From Beta vulgaris subsp. vulgaris (lineage: Eukaryota; Streptophyta; Magnoliopsida; Caryophyllales; Amaranthaceae): a stretch of 64,000 bases of DNA. The translations under genes were made by a program, and so were the position numbers. Location of the stretch: contig NC_079209.1 in NCBI RefSeq assembly GCF_026745355.1, positions 62,001 to 126,000 on the forward strand. Reading direction: 5' to 3'. Positions 11,901 through 25,125 of the stretch are shown here, in pieces. The stretch's first letter is position 1. Every line of letters begins with the position of its first letter. Below the pieces are notes generated by a model. That model was not told the origin of the DNA and ran no database searches. It saw nothing but the letters and a program-made list of their open reading frames with translations.

Positions 11901-13830
11901 GAAGCATCAGTGGAAGAGTGTGAAAGAAAGCCTTTGGATTTGGGACCTTCTATAAGGCTAGAGAAGTTTCCAAGTATAGAAAAGTTAGCTGAGACCATGC
12001 GCTCAGAACATGGCGTGAATATCAGGAGGAGAAGGGGGAAGAGGAAAAGAAAGGATTTGAACAAGGAAGGTAAAGAAGGAAGTGTTGGAGAGAATAATCT
12101 GATGTGTTCACCAGATAGTGTGATGACAACCACCTCACAAGTTGAGGAAAAAGTGATCAGTGGCTATGTCCAGCCTGAAACATCTCCTGACGCAAATGAT
12201 CAGAATCCCTCTACAAGTAAACAGCAAACAGATGATTTCATTAAAATCTTTGATTCTATTATGGAGAACGAACATGCATCTGTTTTCAGGCGTCGACTCG
12301 ATAGCCAGGTATGAGCAATAGAACATCTTTTATGTCTCTCTCTCACATCCCCCGGTCCCCATTTTGTGCCTCTTCTGGTGAAATTCTCTATCATCTTCTC
12401 TCTTTGAAGGTGCATTTTTCTCAACTTCAAAGAAAGTTCAAGGAAAAATAAATTTAGACAAGTTTAGATAAAACCTCCAATAAATTTAAATAAGTTCAGA
12501 GAAGTTCCAATAAGTTTAATGAAGTCATGTTAGTTCCAATAAGTTTACGTAAGTTCAGCAGAAATAATGTGAAGAGAACGCACCGAGCTGGCTGGAATCT
12601 TTGTAAGCTTTAGCTCTCGCTTGTCCCAGGTACTTGGTGATCAATTAGTGGAACTAAGCATGAAATATTATGTTAGGGATTGGGAGAGGGTAGTGGGGAT
12701 GAGTGTACTTCCAATCTTTTTTGTGGGTAGTGCAATGGGAATTGAAGTAAAAACGAATTATCCACTTCTGTATTGTAACAGTAGAACTCAAATTTCTCTG
12801 GATTAAACATGTGAGATTCTGTTCATCCTTGGTCCAATTTTCTTGTCTTTGTTATCACTCCTTTCTACAGAATAACGAAGTTGGCAGTCTCGTTCTCTGT
12901 GAGCCTGTCGCTTCTGCCATTGATTTCCGCATATCAACCAAATCATGTGCTTCAAGTAGGTTTAATTCGTATTCAGCTGATGAGTCATTCTAATCGGTTT
13001 TGATTAGGCCAGGTCATATGCGGGTGTATTATGAATTTGTTTATCAAGATAAATTAGTCACTTTAGTCACTTAATTTTTCTTTGTGGTCATCCTCAGTTC
13101 AGATCAAAATAGGATGATCTTGTTTGGTATCAGTTTGGTTTTGCCAGGTCTAGGAACTAGGAAGGATAATTGGAGAGTTTCGAGTTGAAACTATAAGATG
13201 TTAGGAATATTCCTTTTCCAATTTTCTTTTAAATAGTACTAGCAACTCTTGAGCCAGGTCACTGGATTGTGCCATTAATAATCTGATTCTTCATTGCAGA
13301 AGAGAGCTAGATATAAGAGGATAATAAGGCAGCACATGGACCTTGACACAATAAGATTAAGAATTGCTAACAAATGCATCTCATCAACACTGGAACTACT
13401 ACGAGACTTGCTGCTTCTTGCCAATAATGCACTTGTTTTCTACTCCAAGTGTACAAGAGAATACAAATGTGCATTAGTATTTAGAGATCTTGTTACTAAG
13501 GTCTTACACCAACATTACAAAACAAAGGTTGCCCCTGAAGAAACCCCAAAAGCTCCAATGCAGAAACCACCGGCAAAACCCAGAAGTGCTCGGCCCTTCA
13601 ACTGTAAGTTTCACAAGAAGACAGTAAATGCTCCCGGTTGTGTGACTGATGCACATAAAGTGTATAGTCATCCTCCAAACGTTGTGTGCTCACCATCCTC
13701 GGCAGAATCATTTGCTTTAACAAAGAAAGCTCAAGGGAAACGCGGGAAAGTTGCACGAGTAAAACGGGGTAATGCTGGTATACAAGCTGAAACTCCTATG
13801 AAGGTGAGAAAGAAAGCTAGAGTTAAGTAG
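5977..13830 (+). CDS. SANT/Myb and bromodomain protein (BRD8-like, putative NuA4-type subunit)
   Basis: Exons 5977-6135, 9535-9584, 10288-10365, 11684-12308, 13300-13830 give one 480-residue frame. An N-terminal SANT/Myb-like segment (WGTWEELILCGSVLRHG, HNWDAVALEL) leads into CKAKYEMLQ and a basic, probably coiled-coil stretch (WFEELRKKRVNELRIELEK). A low-complexity acidic/Ser linker follows with a KRKRK-type nuclear signal. The bromodomain spans the last intron (FIKIFDSIMENEHASVFRR, then YKRIIRQHMDLDTIRLRI and LLLLANNALVFYS, with the Asn typical of the acetyl-lysine pocket). The tail is very basic. Plant proteins of this build are annotated as DNA-binding bromodomain proteins, and the order matches human BRD8 of the TIP60/NuA4 complex; that link is inference. 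The ATG at 5977 is used because the only in-frame upstream start is TTG. The first intron is 3.4 kb. Confidence 0.85.
6690..7130. repeat. Possible PIF/Harbinger-type MITE in first intron
   Basis: The left part carries GTTTGGTAATTAGAGG and TAGTTTGACTAGC. The right part carries the reverse complement of GAGGGTGTTTGGTTGAGG and of GGTTTGACTAGTCCAAAC. Loose inverted symmetry and GTTTGG termini suggest a Harbinger-like MITE. No clean target duplication was found, so the borders are approximate. Confidence 0.4.
12409..12584. repeat. TTCAG/AAGTT-repeat MITE-like element in intron
   Basis: Inverted ends GGTGCATTTTTCTCAAC (left) and the complement of GGTGCGTTCTCTTCAC (right) enclose AAGTTCAG/AAGTTTAA-type short repeats. 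Build and termini are like the elements at 4858-5041 and 48598-48746, so it is probably a related subfamily. It lies in the intron before the last exon of the bromodomain gene. Confidence 0.5.
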
Positions 13831-15890
13831 AAGAGCTGTAAAATTAGTAGGGATATAGTTTTTCTCCCCCACTCTTCCAAACTCCCATCTCCCTTCTCCT
13901 CTGCGCCCTAACTCTCCTTTTTGTATCTAGACTAGAGGTCTCTCCTTTTGTAGTTTAAGGAATTAAAGTTGTACAGCCTCATCATGAGAGTAATGGCTAA
14001 AACAAATTCTTACCTGCGACGTGCTACCACCATTATTTGATAATGTATTGTGGATTATCAATTAGCATAAACGTGTACCAAATTTGACAGCTTATAGTTC
14101 TACGTGCTCCTAAGAATTTGTAGTCAAGCAATGGATACTGTATTTAATGAGACACATTTTTCATCCATTACAAGGCCATAGGACATAGTATCTAATACAA
14201 TTTCTCTAAAACTAGGTGGTCTTAGCAAAGATCATGAAACTATTTTGCCAGAAATTAGGAACAGTTAAAGTATTAGAAAAGAGAATTATCTTAATTTCGC
14301 TTTTAAGTTTATTCAGTTGAGTAATCAAGAGAGTCAATTTTTTCCCTCAAATTCTATGTAATTATAGCACAAAGGTGTATCTTGGATTATCTGATGAGGC
14401 AAAGAACTCTTAAAACTCGATTTATTGGCCAAATGGACAAAATAATTATATAGGTTTTACAACAAATGATACTTGGACTTTATCGGATATACTACTTGAT
14501 TGTCAAGTGAGTCTCCCTTACATGTAACGCTTTTTGTCATTCGATGAAGGCAAGGTTCTCTACACTTATCCTCATACATCTAAAAATAAGAGTCCTTACA
14601 AGTCTTAATCTCGTGACTCGTGACATCAATTATTGATATCAAATGTATTCGTTGCTAAAATGACAACTTGAAGACTGTTCAGATTATCAAATACTTCTTT
14701 CATTTTGAAATAAGTGAAACATTTCATTTGAAAAGCTCTTACATGAAAAGAGAAGTGTCACTTATTTCAAAATGAAAGAAGTATAATAAATGATTATATA
14801 ACTTTGAAAATCGAAAAACTAAAAATTTAACCGTAATTATTACAATTTTAATTTAGGAATTTACCAAATACGATACAGAAAGGTTTTTAGTAAAAGAATG
14901 TAAGGTATACTTAACCAAAATTAGTTTCTAGATTTAAAGTTTGGACAAGTTGAAGTATTTAATATTGCAAATTTAGCAACTTTAAAATGGTTGGACGACA
15001 ATTTTGATTTTTTTTTTATACCTGTATATATATTATCAACCACAAGATGGACATATTAAAGAATATTATAGCATATTAAATTTATGTGATCATCAGAATT
15101 TGTAAGTGAAAGGGTTGAAAAAGCTAAAGTGGACTTCATATGTCAATTATATATTTGCTTAAATTGCCATCATTGATCTCAATTGTTTAATGTGATGAAA
15201 CTTTTACGCACATTAGTATAATCTTTTTAGCATCATTAATTAATTATATAGGTATTTTAGATCAAAAGTTTCGATTTTCTTCTGTTGTACTGTATCTTAT
15301 ATTAGTATTTTTTTAAAAGCTGTATCTTATATTAGTATTATTTTAATAGCTTATGTTATTATTCATAAAAATTGGGATTTGACTGCGTAAGATTTAGGAT
15401 ACGAGGACTTCATAAAACATTATAAACTGATAATCTATGACTTCGTATGAAGCAAACCAAGCAAGGTTGAAGAATAAAAACAATAAAACGAGTTTACAAA
15501 TTTGACAAGTGGTTGATTAAATAATGTTTGTCAACTTTAATCCTATTTTCACCCCAAATTTAAATTATGATAAGCAAATAACCATTTACATTTTCATATC
15601 TATAATGTTATTTGAAAGGTTGTTGCAAAATAAAAGATAAGAATTTGAAAGCTTTGATATATGAACCACAAACATAATTAGTGAAATTGTAAATAATAAA
15701 AAAACACAAAAGAGGAAAGGGGACACTATAGCCTCTCGTAAAGATCGAAACTTAGAAATATATAATTTCGCCAACAACATCACCATTCAGCCATTCACCA
15801 ACAACAACACACATGGGAACTTTTAATTATTAATTAATTAAACTATTCCTAAACTCCACCTAAATTATAATCATAATTATAGTACAACTA
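13831..15890. other. Intergenic spacer with Stowaway MITE
   Basis: AT-rich spacer starting with the 3' untranslated region of the bromodomain gene. It contains one palindromic Stowaway element (14694-14781). A TCTTATATTAGTATT block repeats near 15296 and 15328. No coding region is recognised. Confidence 0.55.
14694..14781. mobile_element. Short palindromic Stowaway MITE
   Basis: A 26-bp perfect inverted repeat at 14692-14717 and 14758-14783 starts TACTTCTTTCATTTTG and folds into a hairpin with a loop of about 40 bp. A TA duplication flanks it (14692-14693, 14782-14783). This is the Stowaway layout (TA target, CTCCCTCCGTTTCAAAATAAGTG-like end) with a slightly mutated terminus. Confidence 0.85.
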
Positions 15891-18177
15891 AGCATTTTTT
15901 AGAGAGAGAAAGAAAACAACATAAAAAGCTTATTAGAGAGAGAGAGAGAGAGAGAAAGAAATCAGAAAATAGCGAGAAAACACAACAGTCAAAAAGAATT
16001 GAAATTAAGGTTACTCGTCTTCTTTGTTGGTTCCTTAAAACCAGCTAAGCTAATTTTCCGACACTTTTTTGTCTCCTTCTCTTTCTCTCCTCCATAACTA
16101 TAACTTTAAGCTTTCTCTCTCCTCATTTCAACTCGGTGCATCGTATTTACATTCTACTGAGTCGACTCGTTCCCAAGAACTTCATAACTAGCTCAACCCA
16201 CAAAAGTTTCTTCTTTTTATATTCGGAATTTGGTTAAAGTTTTAAACTTTTTATCTTCTAAGAATCTTCAGGTATTTCCTTTTTTTTGTTTTTTTTATCT
16301 TGTACATTTTTAAAAAAAATTATGATTTGATCCCAATTTCTGATATTTTCTCGCTTAATTCTGTTACATGCAATGCCGGAATCTAAAAGATCTATGATTT
16401 TTGTTTCTGTTAAGTTTGATTCGATAAATTTTCGCCTCACTCTTTGCTTTTATTTATTTATTTAATTGTATTTATTCATATTGGTGTTATGGATTTTTTT
16501 AATTAGATAGAATTTCTAGCCGATAATTAATATTAATAATATACAAAGAGTTTATCTTTTGTCAAAAATCACAAAGTGAAAAAAGAATTGATTAACCTAC
16601 CACAAATATGGGAGTGGGTCAAATTCTCAAGAGCATGTTTCATAATTCACGCAACTGAAAATATACATATATATGTATATATTTTGTGTTCGTAAAAAAG
16701 CTTGGATTGTGGGTGATAAATTAAAGAAATAATTTTCGTTTTTTATTCTATCTGTGGTTTGGAGGTAAATTGTATTTGGTGGGTTTTGATTTTCATTAAA
16801 ATTTGTTATTCTGGGTTTTGTAGGATTTTAATTGAATTAAGTTTTTTCTTCTAAAAAGAGCAACAATTTAGCAGTAATAGTGTATAGTTTTGTGATGTAG
16901 ATGGATTACTACTAAAGTGCAATGTGTGCATGTGTTGATTAGTGTGGTGGGTGTTTGCTGTTTTTGGATTTGGAGTTTCCTGAGGGTTTAAGATTTTTGC
17001 TGATTTAGTAGAAATATATGTTGCTTCATTAAGATTCACCCTTCTTTTTTTGACCAACAATTTATTATTAGAATCACTACACTTAGTCACAACTCACAAG
17101 TGTTGTGTGATGTTGGTGAAATGTAATGTGAATTTTGTTTACTAATTTTTCAGGTACTTAAATTTTTTTTCTTCTTCAATCATTTTGTACTTCTTGTTTT
17201 AATCTTGTAAATGGAGGCAGTGGTTTAGTGAAGTAATTAATAGCTAGTACTTTGAATTTTTCCATTAAACTAGTGCAGATTGTAGTATTATGCTCTTTTT
17301 TCTTTTTCTTTTTTCATGAAATTCCTGAATTCTGTCAAAAACATTAGGCAGAGAAGCATTAATTTGGTTATTCAAGTTATGAAAGCATATTTGTGTTTTT
17401 AGTGTCACTCATCTTATGATATTTCGAATATTGCATGTGCCAATGCCAACAACTTGTTAGCTGAGTATTATCTACTTGATAAGGAGCTATGATGCTATTA
17501 TGTAGTGTAAAAATGTATTAGATGTGATTAAAGAAAATTAAACCCCCCATTGATCGTTTCTTCTTGTGAAGTTTATTGCTGATTAATGATGTAGTTCCTC
17601 TGTTTTTCTTTTTGTTTGCTACACTTCCCTGGAATGAATATGTATTGCTACACACCATTTTGTACATGTTTTTTATGTTCAAAAGGGGATTTTACCTATC
17701 TTTCGTGTTCCCCTTCTCTTTGCCTCTACCTTTCTTAAAATCTTTGCACTTTCTCTTTGTAGCATCTAAAAAGGAATGCAGGAAGTATGTCATATAATTT
17801 GAGTTCCTTGCTTCTCTGTCTCTTGCTTCTTTTTTGTTGGTTTATTTTTGTTGGGAGGTGATGGGGATCGGGGTGGATATATGGGGAAGTAAGTAAAAAA
17901 TGTTTTCTGCAAGTGTTTTCGTCAATGAATGAAAAAGTTATGTTTTCAAGTTTCAACAGTTGATGCGTATATGGAGAATCTGGGCTATCAATTCCCAGGT
18001 TGAAAAGAGTGCCATGTCATAAGTTTGTTGCTAACCCTTTTCCTCACTCCCATTTAGTAAAAAGTGGTAGATTCAGGTGCATTTTGTGAATCTTGCATAA
18101 GTTATGAGTTATGACAATAACTTCTCTATTCATTCCTTGCTGCAGTTTGTTATGAGAAAGAGGTAGGCTAAACTTGA
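15891..18177 (+). promoter_or_regulatory. Probable 5' leader region with leader intron of DUF707 gene
   Basis: A GA microsatellite (about 15934-15957) and CT-rich stretches (16075-16125) look like a plant transcript leader. A donor-like TTCAG/GTATTT at about 16270 and an acceptor-like TGCAG/TTTG at about 18145 would remove a 1.9-kb leader intron. The codon directly before the ATG at 18178 is TGA, so translation does not begin further upstream in that frame. The transcript borders are inferred. Confidence 0.4.
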
Positions 18178-21100
18178 ATGTCTATGAAGACATTTAAAGC
18201 ATGGAGATGGTTGCCTAGAAAGAAGACTCTCCTGTCTGATGCGGTAAAGTTTGCACCATAGGTTCCTGTTGCAGTTTTTGAGTGACTGCAAAGAGGGAAC
18301 TTCAAAATCTAAATTTTAAGATTCTGACACATTCATCTTTTTTCAGGGACCACATGGAGCACATGGATTCAGGATGAGACAACTAGCTTTCATGGGATTT
18401 GTATGTATAGCGATGATGTTCATTGTGTACAGAACTACAAACTACCAGTATCAACAGACAGAGGTGCATTGATACAAAATCCTTGATTTGCTTATTATAA
18501 TTTGCTCTCATCTCTTGAAGAACCTGTTTGATACTAGCTTGTGCTTGCAATCATGAGAAACTTATCAGTGACGGATGCATGTTGAAACCCTGTCTTTCTT
18601 GAAGCATATGGATAGTATCAGCTATTAGATTTCAAAGAAGTTTACTTAACATTAATTTTTTTGTTGTTGTTGTCAGCATATGTTAGAAACTATGGACTTG
18701 GATAAGTGAATGCTAACTATTATCTTCTTCCATGCTGGTGCTTTTTCAGATAGACGCTAAAAGGCATCCTTTTGATAGCATAGAGGTGACGTTGCCAAAT
18801 TCACACGACTTGCAGGATCGCCTTCGTGTTATTTACTATTATTCTCATCATGCTGTCTAATCTCCATCTGGTTTCTTGTATCTCTGGGTTGTTGTAGTTT
18901 CGAAGAATTTTACATTTCTATCACTCATTAGAAGTTCGAGCTTTTGCTTATATTTTTCTTATATCCAGAATTCAAGGACACTGGAATTGAATAGATTACC
19001 TCAAGGCATCATTCAAGCACGATCGGATTTGGAGTTGAAACCCTTGTGGTCTCGTACAAGGGATAAGGTCAGCGTCAATCTCTTTTGCACCTTCCAATAA
19101 GACAGTCCATAGTTAAATAACTTTTGTGCTCATTACACTATTTCATTTCGTTTAGAACTAACAGTTAAATGTTACCAGCTGATGTGCTCTGTCTGTTTCC
19201 TTTGTCCTTTTGTTCTCTTTGCCCCCCTTTTTCTTGGAGGCTGAGTTGCTAGGTTACATTATTACATATTCTTTGCCGTCCCTTGCAACAATTTGGAAGT
19301 GCAGTCTCTATCTTTGGAATGCGAAAAGTATTTTATCAAATATGTTTTTCTTAACAATTCATTTTTGTTATGATAGGTTGATGACTCCACCAACCATAAC
19401 TTACTTGCAATTGCTGCTGGTATTAAACAGAAGCATAATGTTGATTCTATAGCTCAGAAGGTGTATAGTCATATACAACTGGATATTTCTAATTTACATA
19501 GTATCTAGTTTTGCCTTTGGCCAATCTTACATTTTTTCACTACAGTTTCTTGCAGAAAATTTTACAATTATGCTGTTTCATTATGATGGCAACATGAACA
19601 GCTGGTGGGATTTAGATTGGAGTAACAAGGCCATTCATATAGTTGCACATAATCAAACAAAATGGTAACACCACAAATACTTCTGTCTTCGGTTTTCCAC
19701 ATATTTTCCTGTCAGATGATCTTTACTGTGGATCTATCATTTCCTGCTAAGGGTTGCATGATTGAGATCTGGGTTGCTATTATACATTGAACTTGGTAAC
19801 CTATATGCAATGATTATATGTGCAACATATATATTTTGACCGGAATTACACTTCATAGTTTTGTGGTTTAATTGAATGGGGGGGGGGGGTTGAAGCTAGT
19901 CTTATCCATTTCATGAATTTAGAGGGCCAGTGGTGATAGCAGAGATTCAAGAAGTAAATATGAGATTCTGAGAATTGCATTGTTATTGTTCTGTGCCTAG
20001 AATATTGACAAAAGGCAGTCAGCCAGTCAATTACTTCTTACAGTTGATAATCTTACAGTTTTCGTGAAAAATGATATCAAGATGTGGACATCATGTGCTA
20101 CAAATTAGCTTTACTTTTCAGCTATATTTTCTTCCAACGTTGCTCTCTCAGTTTGTTGGAGGATTGACCCTTATACCGTTCTCTGTTAATTGGTTGTTTA
20201 GGTGGTTTGCAAAACGCTTTCTACATCCAGATATTGTTTCTATCTATGACTACATATTTCTCTGGGATGAAGATCTAGGGGTGCGGCACTTTCATCCAGG
20301 AAGGTATATCAGTGTATTTGTGACACCACAATCTTAGTTTGCACTGCTCCCTGCAAACATTATGATCAAAGCTGTCTAAATTTATTGGTTTGTTCGAGCT
20401 TTGGATTTAAATACTAGATGATGAAATCTTTTGTGCCAGTGGATGGTTTTGTTTAGAAGAGGGATATGTAAATGTGACAGTTGCTTTTTGGAAGATGATA
20501 ATAATGAGTTGACTATGTGAATTATTTTGTTCCCCTTCTATATTTCTTGTAATTACTTCCAGAAGGCAGAAATCACAGCTTATAAAACCTATCTGTTCTT
20601 TTGATCCATGATTTAGAAGCTAGACCTGGGGAGAGGAATGCATTTTGCTACTGACAGGACTGTTCTCCCTCTGCTATGTAACAAGATGCATGATCTTTTC
20701 GTTTCTTTGCCAAAGGTACTTGAAAATTGTGAAAGCTGAGAGATTTGACATATCTCAACCAGCTCTGGATTCCAATTCGACTGAAATACATCATCGTATT
20801 ACGATTCGTAAAAAAACAAAGATGTACCATAGGTAACTAACTAGGCTGGTCTTTGTCTGCATTTCGCTGCTTTATCAGAATAAATCAGATCATTGTTGTG
20901 TGCCATTTTCTATGCAGGAGAATCTATGATTCCCGGGGTTTTACAAAGTGTACAAGTTCTAGCATGGGACCACCATGCACTGGGTAAGCACTAAGTATAT
21001 GCAAATGTGATGTTCACCAGCTCAATCGTTGGTTCTTGCTATTTTTTTCCAGTTGTCTCTTCTGTTTCTGTTTCTTGCTTTCTTGTGCAATGGATCAGTT

Positions 21101-24100
21101 TGTTTCTCATTGTTATCTGAATTGGAAATTGATGGCAAAGAATCTTCAAAAATCACGTGTAGATTCATTCTAGGAAATGCCTGATCTGTAGGATGTTTGA
21201 GGTTTCCCTGAACTGTCCTGATGGCCCCTGAAGCCACGCATGTGTAAAATATCTTGCTGGCCTAGCCTTGTAGTATCACTAGTTTTAATCATGTTTTGAT
21301 GAATGCTTTTACTTTTTAATTTGTTGGAATGAAGAGTAGTGTCTTTAATAGGGACTTAACCATCTTTGTGAGCTAATGGAGATTTATCAGCTGTTATAAC
21401 TTATAAGATAACAGACAACAACGACTTGATTAATGCAAGGAGTAAAAAGGAGCATACAAATTCATTTTTGTGTAATGCTCAGATTTTATATGAAAATTCC
21501 TTTGAGGCAATCAAGAGCAAAATTTTGAAAATGTTAAGCAGGTCATATTTAAGAAAGTTAAATCATTCTCAGCCACCCAGAGTGGGCATGCTTTCCTTCT
21601 CTTTTGGGTCGGTTCACTAAATGTTGCTGCAGATGCCACTGTGTATGCTAATCCACATGCAGTCTTCTACTTTTTATTAGGTTTTTGAGGAGAGTATAGT
21701 GTTTTTGAACAGAGAAATTGTTCCTTCCGTGGGAGTTTATTTTACTCCGAAAATACGTAACTGAACTGGCCCTAAATACAATACCAAAACAGAATCGGTC
21801 GTTTGAAATGCCAGGTTCAAGGCATCCCAACAACCTATCTTTATGTATGTGGTGTAATGAAATGGGTACAGACGGTGATTGTGGTTTCTTAGCATCAACT
21901 GTCCTTTTCTATAAATATCAGTCTTCAAGGGATGAAGTTTGAGAAGTAGTGGCCTGCTATGTAAGACACGGATTGAGTGTCTACTCGGATACGGGTGTCC
22001 AAGTGTCCGACTCGGTTATTTTGTAGAAAAAAGTCAAGTTTTTAGTTTAAAATGAAGTGTCCAAGTAAAGTGTCATGTCGGACACGACACCCCGTTTTTG
22101 AGGTAAATATAGGTGTCCGAGTAACAATGGTAGCCTGTTGTGGGGTTGCTTGATGTTCATTGTTATTTGTTATTTGTGGTATAGAGTTCCTACCTCTCCT
22201 TGTATATTTCTTTTGTAGGTGGGTGGAAGGCATGGCTCCTGTATTTTCGAGGTCAGCTTGGCGTTGTGCTTGGCATCTTATACAGGTATGTAACTGTTTT
22301 TGCAAGTTGAAGGGTATAAGAGCTGTCTACTTTCCGCTGCATGCTGCCATTGATATTACATCAGTAGTCTGGTGAAATTAAAGCTTTATTGCGAGTTGTT
22401 AGCTCATGGCTTCCATCATAACTTCGGGATGTCTTCTACCCATAGACATGAATGTAATATTGTTTATTTTGTTATATTGTACTTGATAAGGTTGACTTGG
22501 AGTTCTGGCATTTTGATTTTTTAGCTTAATTTCTTATATTTATGTTTATAGCCTCTTTAAAAGTTCATAGTCTTCTTTTGCATATTGTAACCAACTGCTG
22601 CCTGCCTTGTTACAGAATGATCTTGTTCATGGCTGGGGATTGGATATGAAGCTCGGTTATTGCGCACAGGTAAGATAATGAAGACTCTTTCTTCGGTGGA
22701 TCTTATGTTATTCTTTATGGTTGCAAATGGATGACAGGGAATGAGTTTAAGATTAAAATTTTCGTTTTCAGTGTAAATTGTACAACATTTACTTTGTCTT
22801 GTTGCACTCTGCGCATCATTGCTTTCATGATCCAGCAATTTATGATTGCATGTGTGTACTGTTGATGGGGTAATAAAATTAAAACTTCTAGAATGGAGAC
22901 ACATTTATCTGTAAGAACTAAGAACTGTAGACAGAGCAAGTTGTATTGGTGGTTGGCCTATTGGGTGTCTGATACCTACTCAGGTTGGGGTTACTAAAAA
23001 GAAAACAGAAACAAGAGGAAGAGCGAGAATGACGTTATCATCAGAAGATCAGAATTAATTGTGCTTTTGGTGTTAGGTTCCACAGATCAATCAATAAAAT
23101 TCGATTAGATTATGGATATATGTAGGGTCAAAGTTTTCTAGTCATGATACTATGACGATAGTATACCTCTCTTTTGCTGGTTTCTGTCTCGGGTTCAAAA
23201 TGAGATTATTTATTACTTCTCATCTCGTAGATCCTTCATATCAGAATTCTTTTGAGCTGATTTGTCCCTTTTTATTAAACATTATGTCCTTTCTTACAGT
23301 CAAGTGTTGTCTATTACCAAATTACCATGGCATGCCAGAATAATATTATTAGTATGCTATGTTATACCTAAGGAAGTTGGGGTGTCTATGTGGAATCTTT
23401 TTTTGAATTTATTGGAGGTCAGATTGATACTTTATGACTACCTGCCAACAAGAAAACCCCCTTGCATATACTACAAAAGAAGGAGAACTTAGTAGTTAGT
23501 ACATCTTATTTATTATCTTCCCTGAATTCCCAAAAGATTTTACAAGGTCCGCGAGTGTAATCAGAAGCCTGTTCAAGTTGTTAACTAATACCTTGATGCA
23601 GCATACACCATTTTGTCCTCATTATTGTTATCATCTCCGTTCTTTTCTGTTGATGTGCTGAAGAGCCTTGAAGCAGGTAACTGTTTCAATAAATAACCAG
23701 AAAGAAGATTAGTGGACTGGAGTTGATACACCATTTTGTCCTCATTATTGCTATCATCTCTGTTCTTCTGTTGATGTGCTGAAGAGTCTTGAAGCAGGTA
23801 ACTGTTTCAATAAATAACCAGAAAGAAGATTAGTGGACTGGAGTTTTTCGTAAAAACCTGACCAATCCTGTAAACTGAAAGATTAGGTTTCATCCTCATC
23901 CAGATTACTTGGTGTGGGTCTCCTCTCTCCATGTGGGAACTTTCAACATTATATTATACCTTTCTGGAGTATATAAAGAAATTTGGGAGAATTTTATGAT
24001 TAATTCTATTAGAATTAAGAGGTTAAAGATTCACCCCACCACCCCCCGGCCCAAATTGTGTTATCAGAATCCATTCTAGGTGGTGGTTGATGTGATTTAA

Positions 24101-25125
24101 CTATCCAAGATGCCAGTCTAAGAAGTAATGATATTTAAGTTTACATGTTATTTCCTCATATCTTAAGTTCTCATCTCATTCATATCTTATTGTGCATGCT
24201 TCCATCCAAAGAGAGTTCTCTCTGCATTATCTGCTTTGCCTTTTGTTCTATTTCCAATATCATATTAAATCGTTCACAATTGGCAGGGTGATAGGACAAA
24301 AAGGGTAGGCATCATCGATAGCGAATATGTTGTTCATCAAGGCATACAAACTCTAGGTGGTGCATCGGCTAAAAAGGTGAGCTTAAATTTATATGATGTT
24401 CTCTGATACAGTAAGCTGGACTGTGACAATGACTTGTATTTGCTATGCATTGAAATTTTAATAGAATGCTTTGTTGTACATGCATCGCCATTTTACTCAG
24501 GTCAGACCATTTGAATCTCAAATTTATCCCATGCTTCTTATAGGAGCGCTTCTGTTTGAGTTTAACTGGTCTTTCCTGATTTTATGGCCCTTATGTTTTA
24601 TGCTATTAAGTATTAACACTTGATTTTCATGCAGGTCCTAAATAAAGATGGCTCTTTAAAGGTAATTCACTTTCCAGTTGTCCAATCCCTGCTTTTGGAT
24701 TTACTTGTGATAGTATAATCACCATTCTACTATTGTTTCTTATGATGCAGAAACGTTCAGGCGTTGACCATCGTGCGTGGGTAAGGGCATCACTTCTAGT
24801 TTTTTGTTTTGGGGTTCTCTTATTCAAGTAAATGTTTTTTTTTTTATTTGGGGGGGGGGGGTGTTGGGTGGGTTGGTAACGGGGTACTAATGTAGAAGTA
24901 TCAAATAGAAGATAATGTTTTGAATGTTGGGACATCAAAGTTTTCTCATATATGGTGTAAATGGAGCAGATTCGCAGGCAATCAACATGGGAGCTTGAAG
25001 TATTCAAAGAAAGGTGGGAGAAAGCTGTGAAGGAGGATACTAGTTGGATAGATCCATATTCGAGAAATAGTTGGTTTAACATCTTCGCTAGAACTAGAAA
25101 AATTCGAGGGAAAAGAAGGTGGTAA
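18178..25125 (+). CDS. DUF707 family single-pass membrane protein
   Basis: Fifteen exons make a 409-residue frame: 18178-18243, 18347-18463, 18750-18785, 18969-19067, 19377-19460, 19546-19664, 20202-20303, 20716-20832, 20918-20983, 22219-22285, 22616-22669, 24287-24376, 24635-24661, 24751-24780, 24970-25125. A basic N-terminus is followed by a membrane anchor at residues 35-50 (LAFMGFVCIAMMFIVY), a type II topology. The core has FTIMLFHYDGNMNSWWDLDW, a glycosyltransferase-like acidic motif FLWDEDLG (residues 193-200), MGPPCTGWVEGMAPVFSR and GWGLDMKLGYCAQGDR. This is the plant DUF707 family, sometimes misnamed lysine-ketoglutarate reductase trans-splicing related. The resemblance to Golgi glycosyltransferases is suggestive; no activity is established from the sequence. 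The 27-nt and 30-nt exons 13 and 14 would be easy to miss. Confidence 0.9.
21962..22135. repeat. GTGTCCGA-type interspersed repeat in intron
   Basis: CTACTCGGATACGGGTGTCC on the left and the complement of TTACTCGGACACC on the right form loose inverted ends. GTGTCCGA/GTGTCCAAG motifs recur inside. It looks like a small transposon remnant; the family is not identified. Confidence 0.4.
23603..23844. repeat. Two-copy tandem duplication, period about 123 bp, in DUF707 intron
   Basis: The block starting ATACACCATTTTGTCC at 23603 is repeated from 23726. The copies are nearly identical through GATTAGTGGACTGGAGTT. They differ by a few substitutions and a short deletion (TTCTTTTCTGT versus TTCTTCTGT). 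This indicates a recent local duplication of intron sequence. Confidence 0.9.

Noticed and set aside
11470..12430. Minus-strand open frames of 60-116 residues
   Set aside because: They are antisense to the large fourth exon of the bromodomain gene, or in its introns; codon pattern and homology support only the plus strand.
24627..25082. 151-residue minus-strand open frame
   Set aside because: It lies antisense to exons 14-15 of the DUF707 gene and contains a low-complexity run of poly-Pro/Lys from a homopolymer; no domain.
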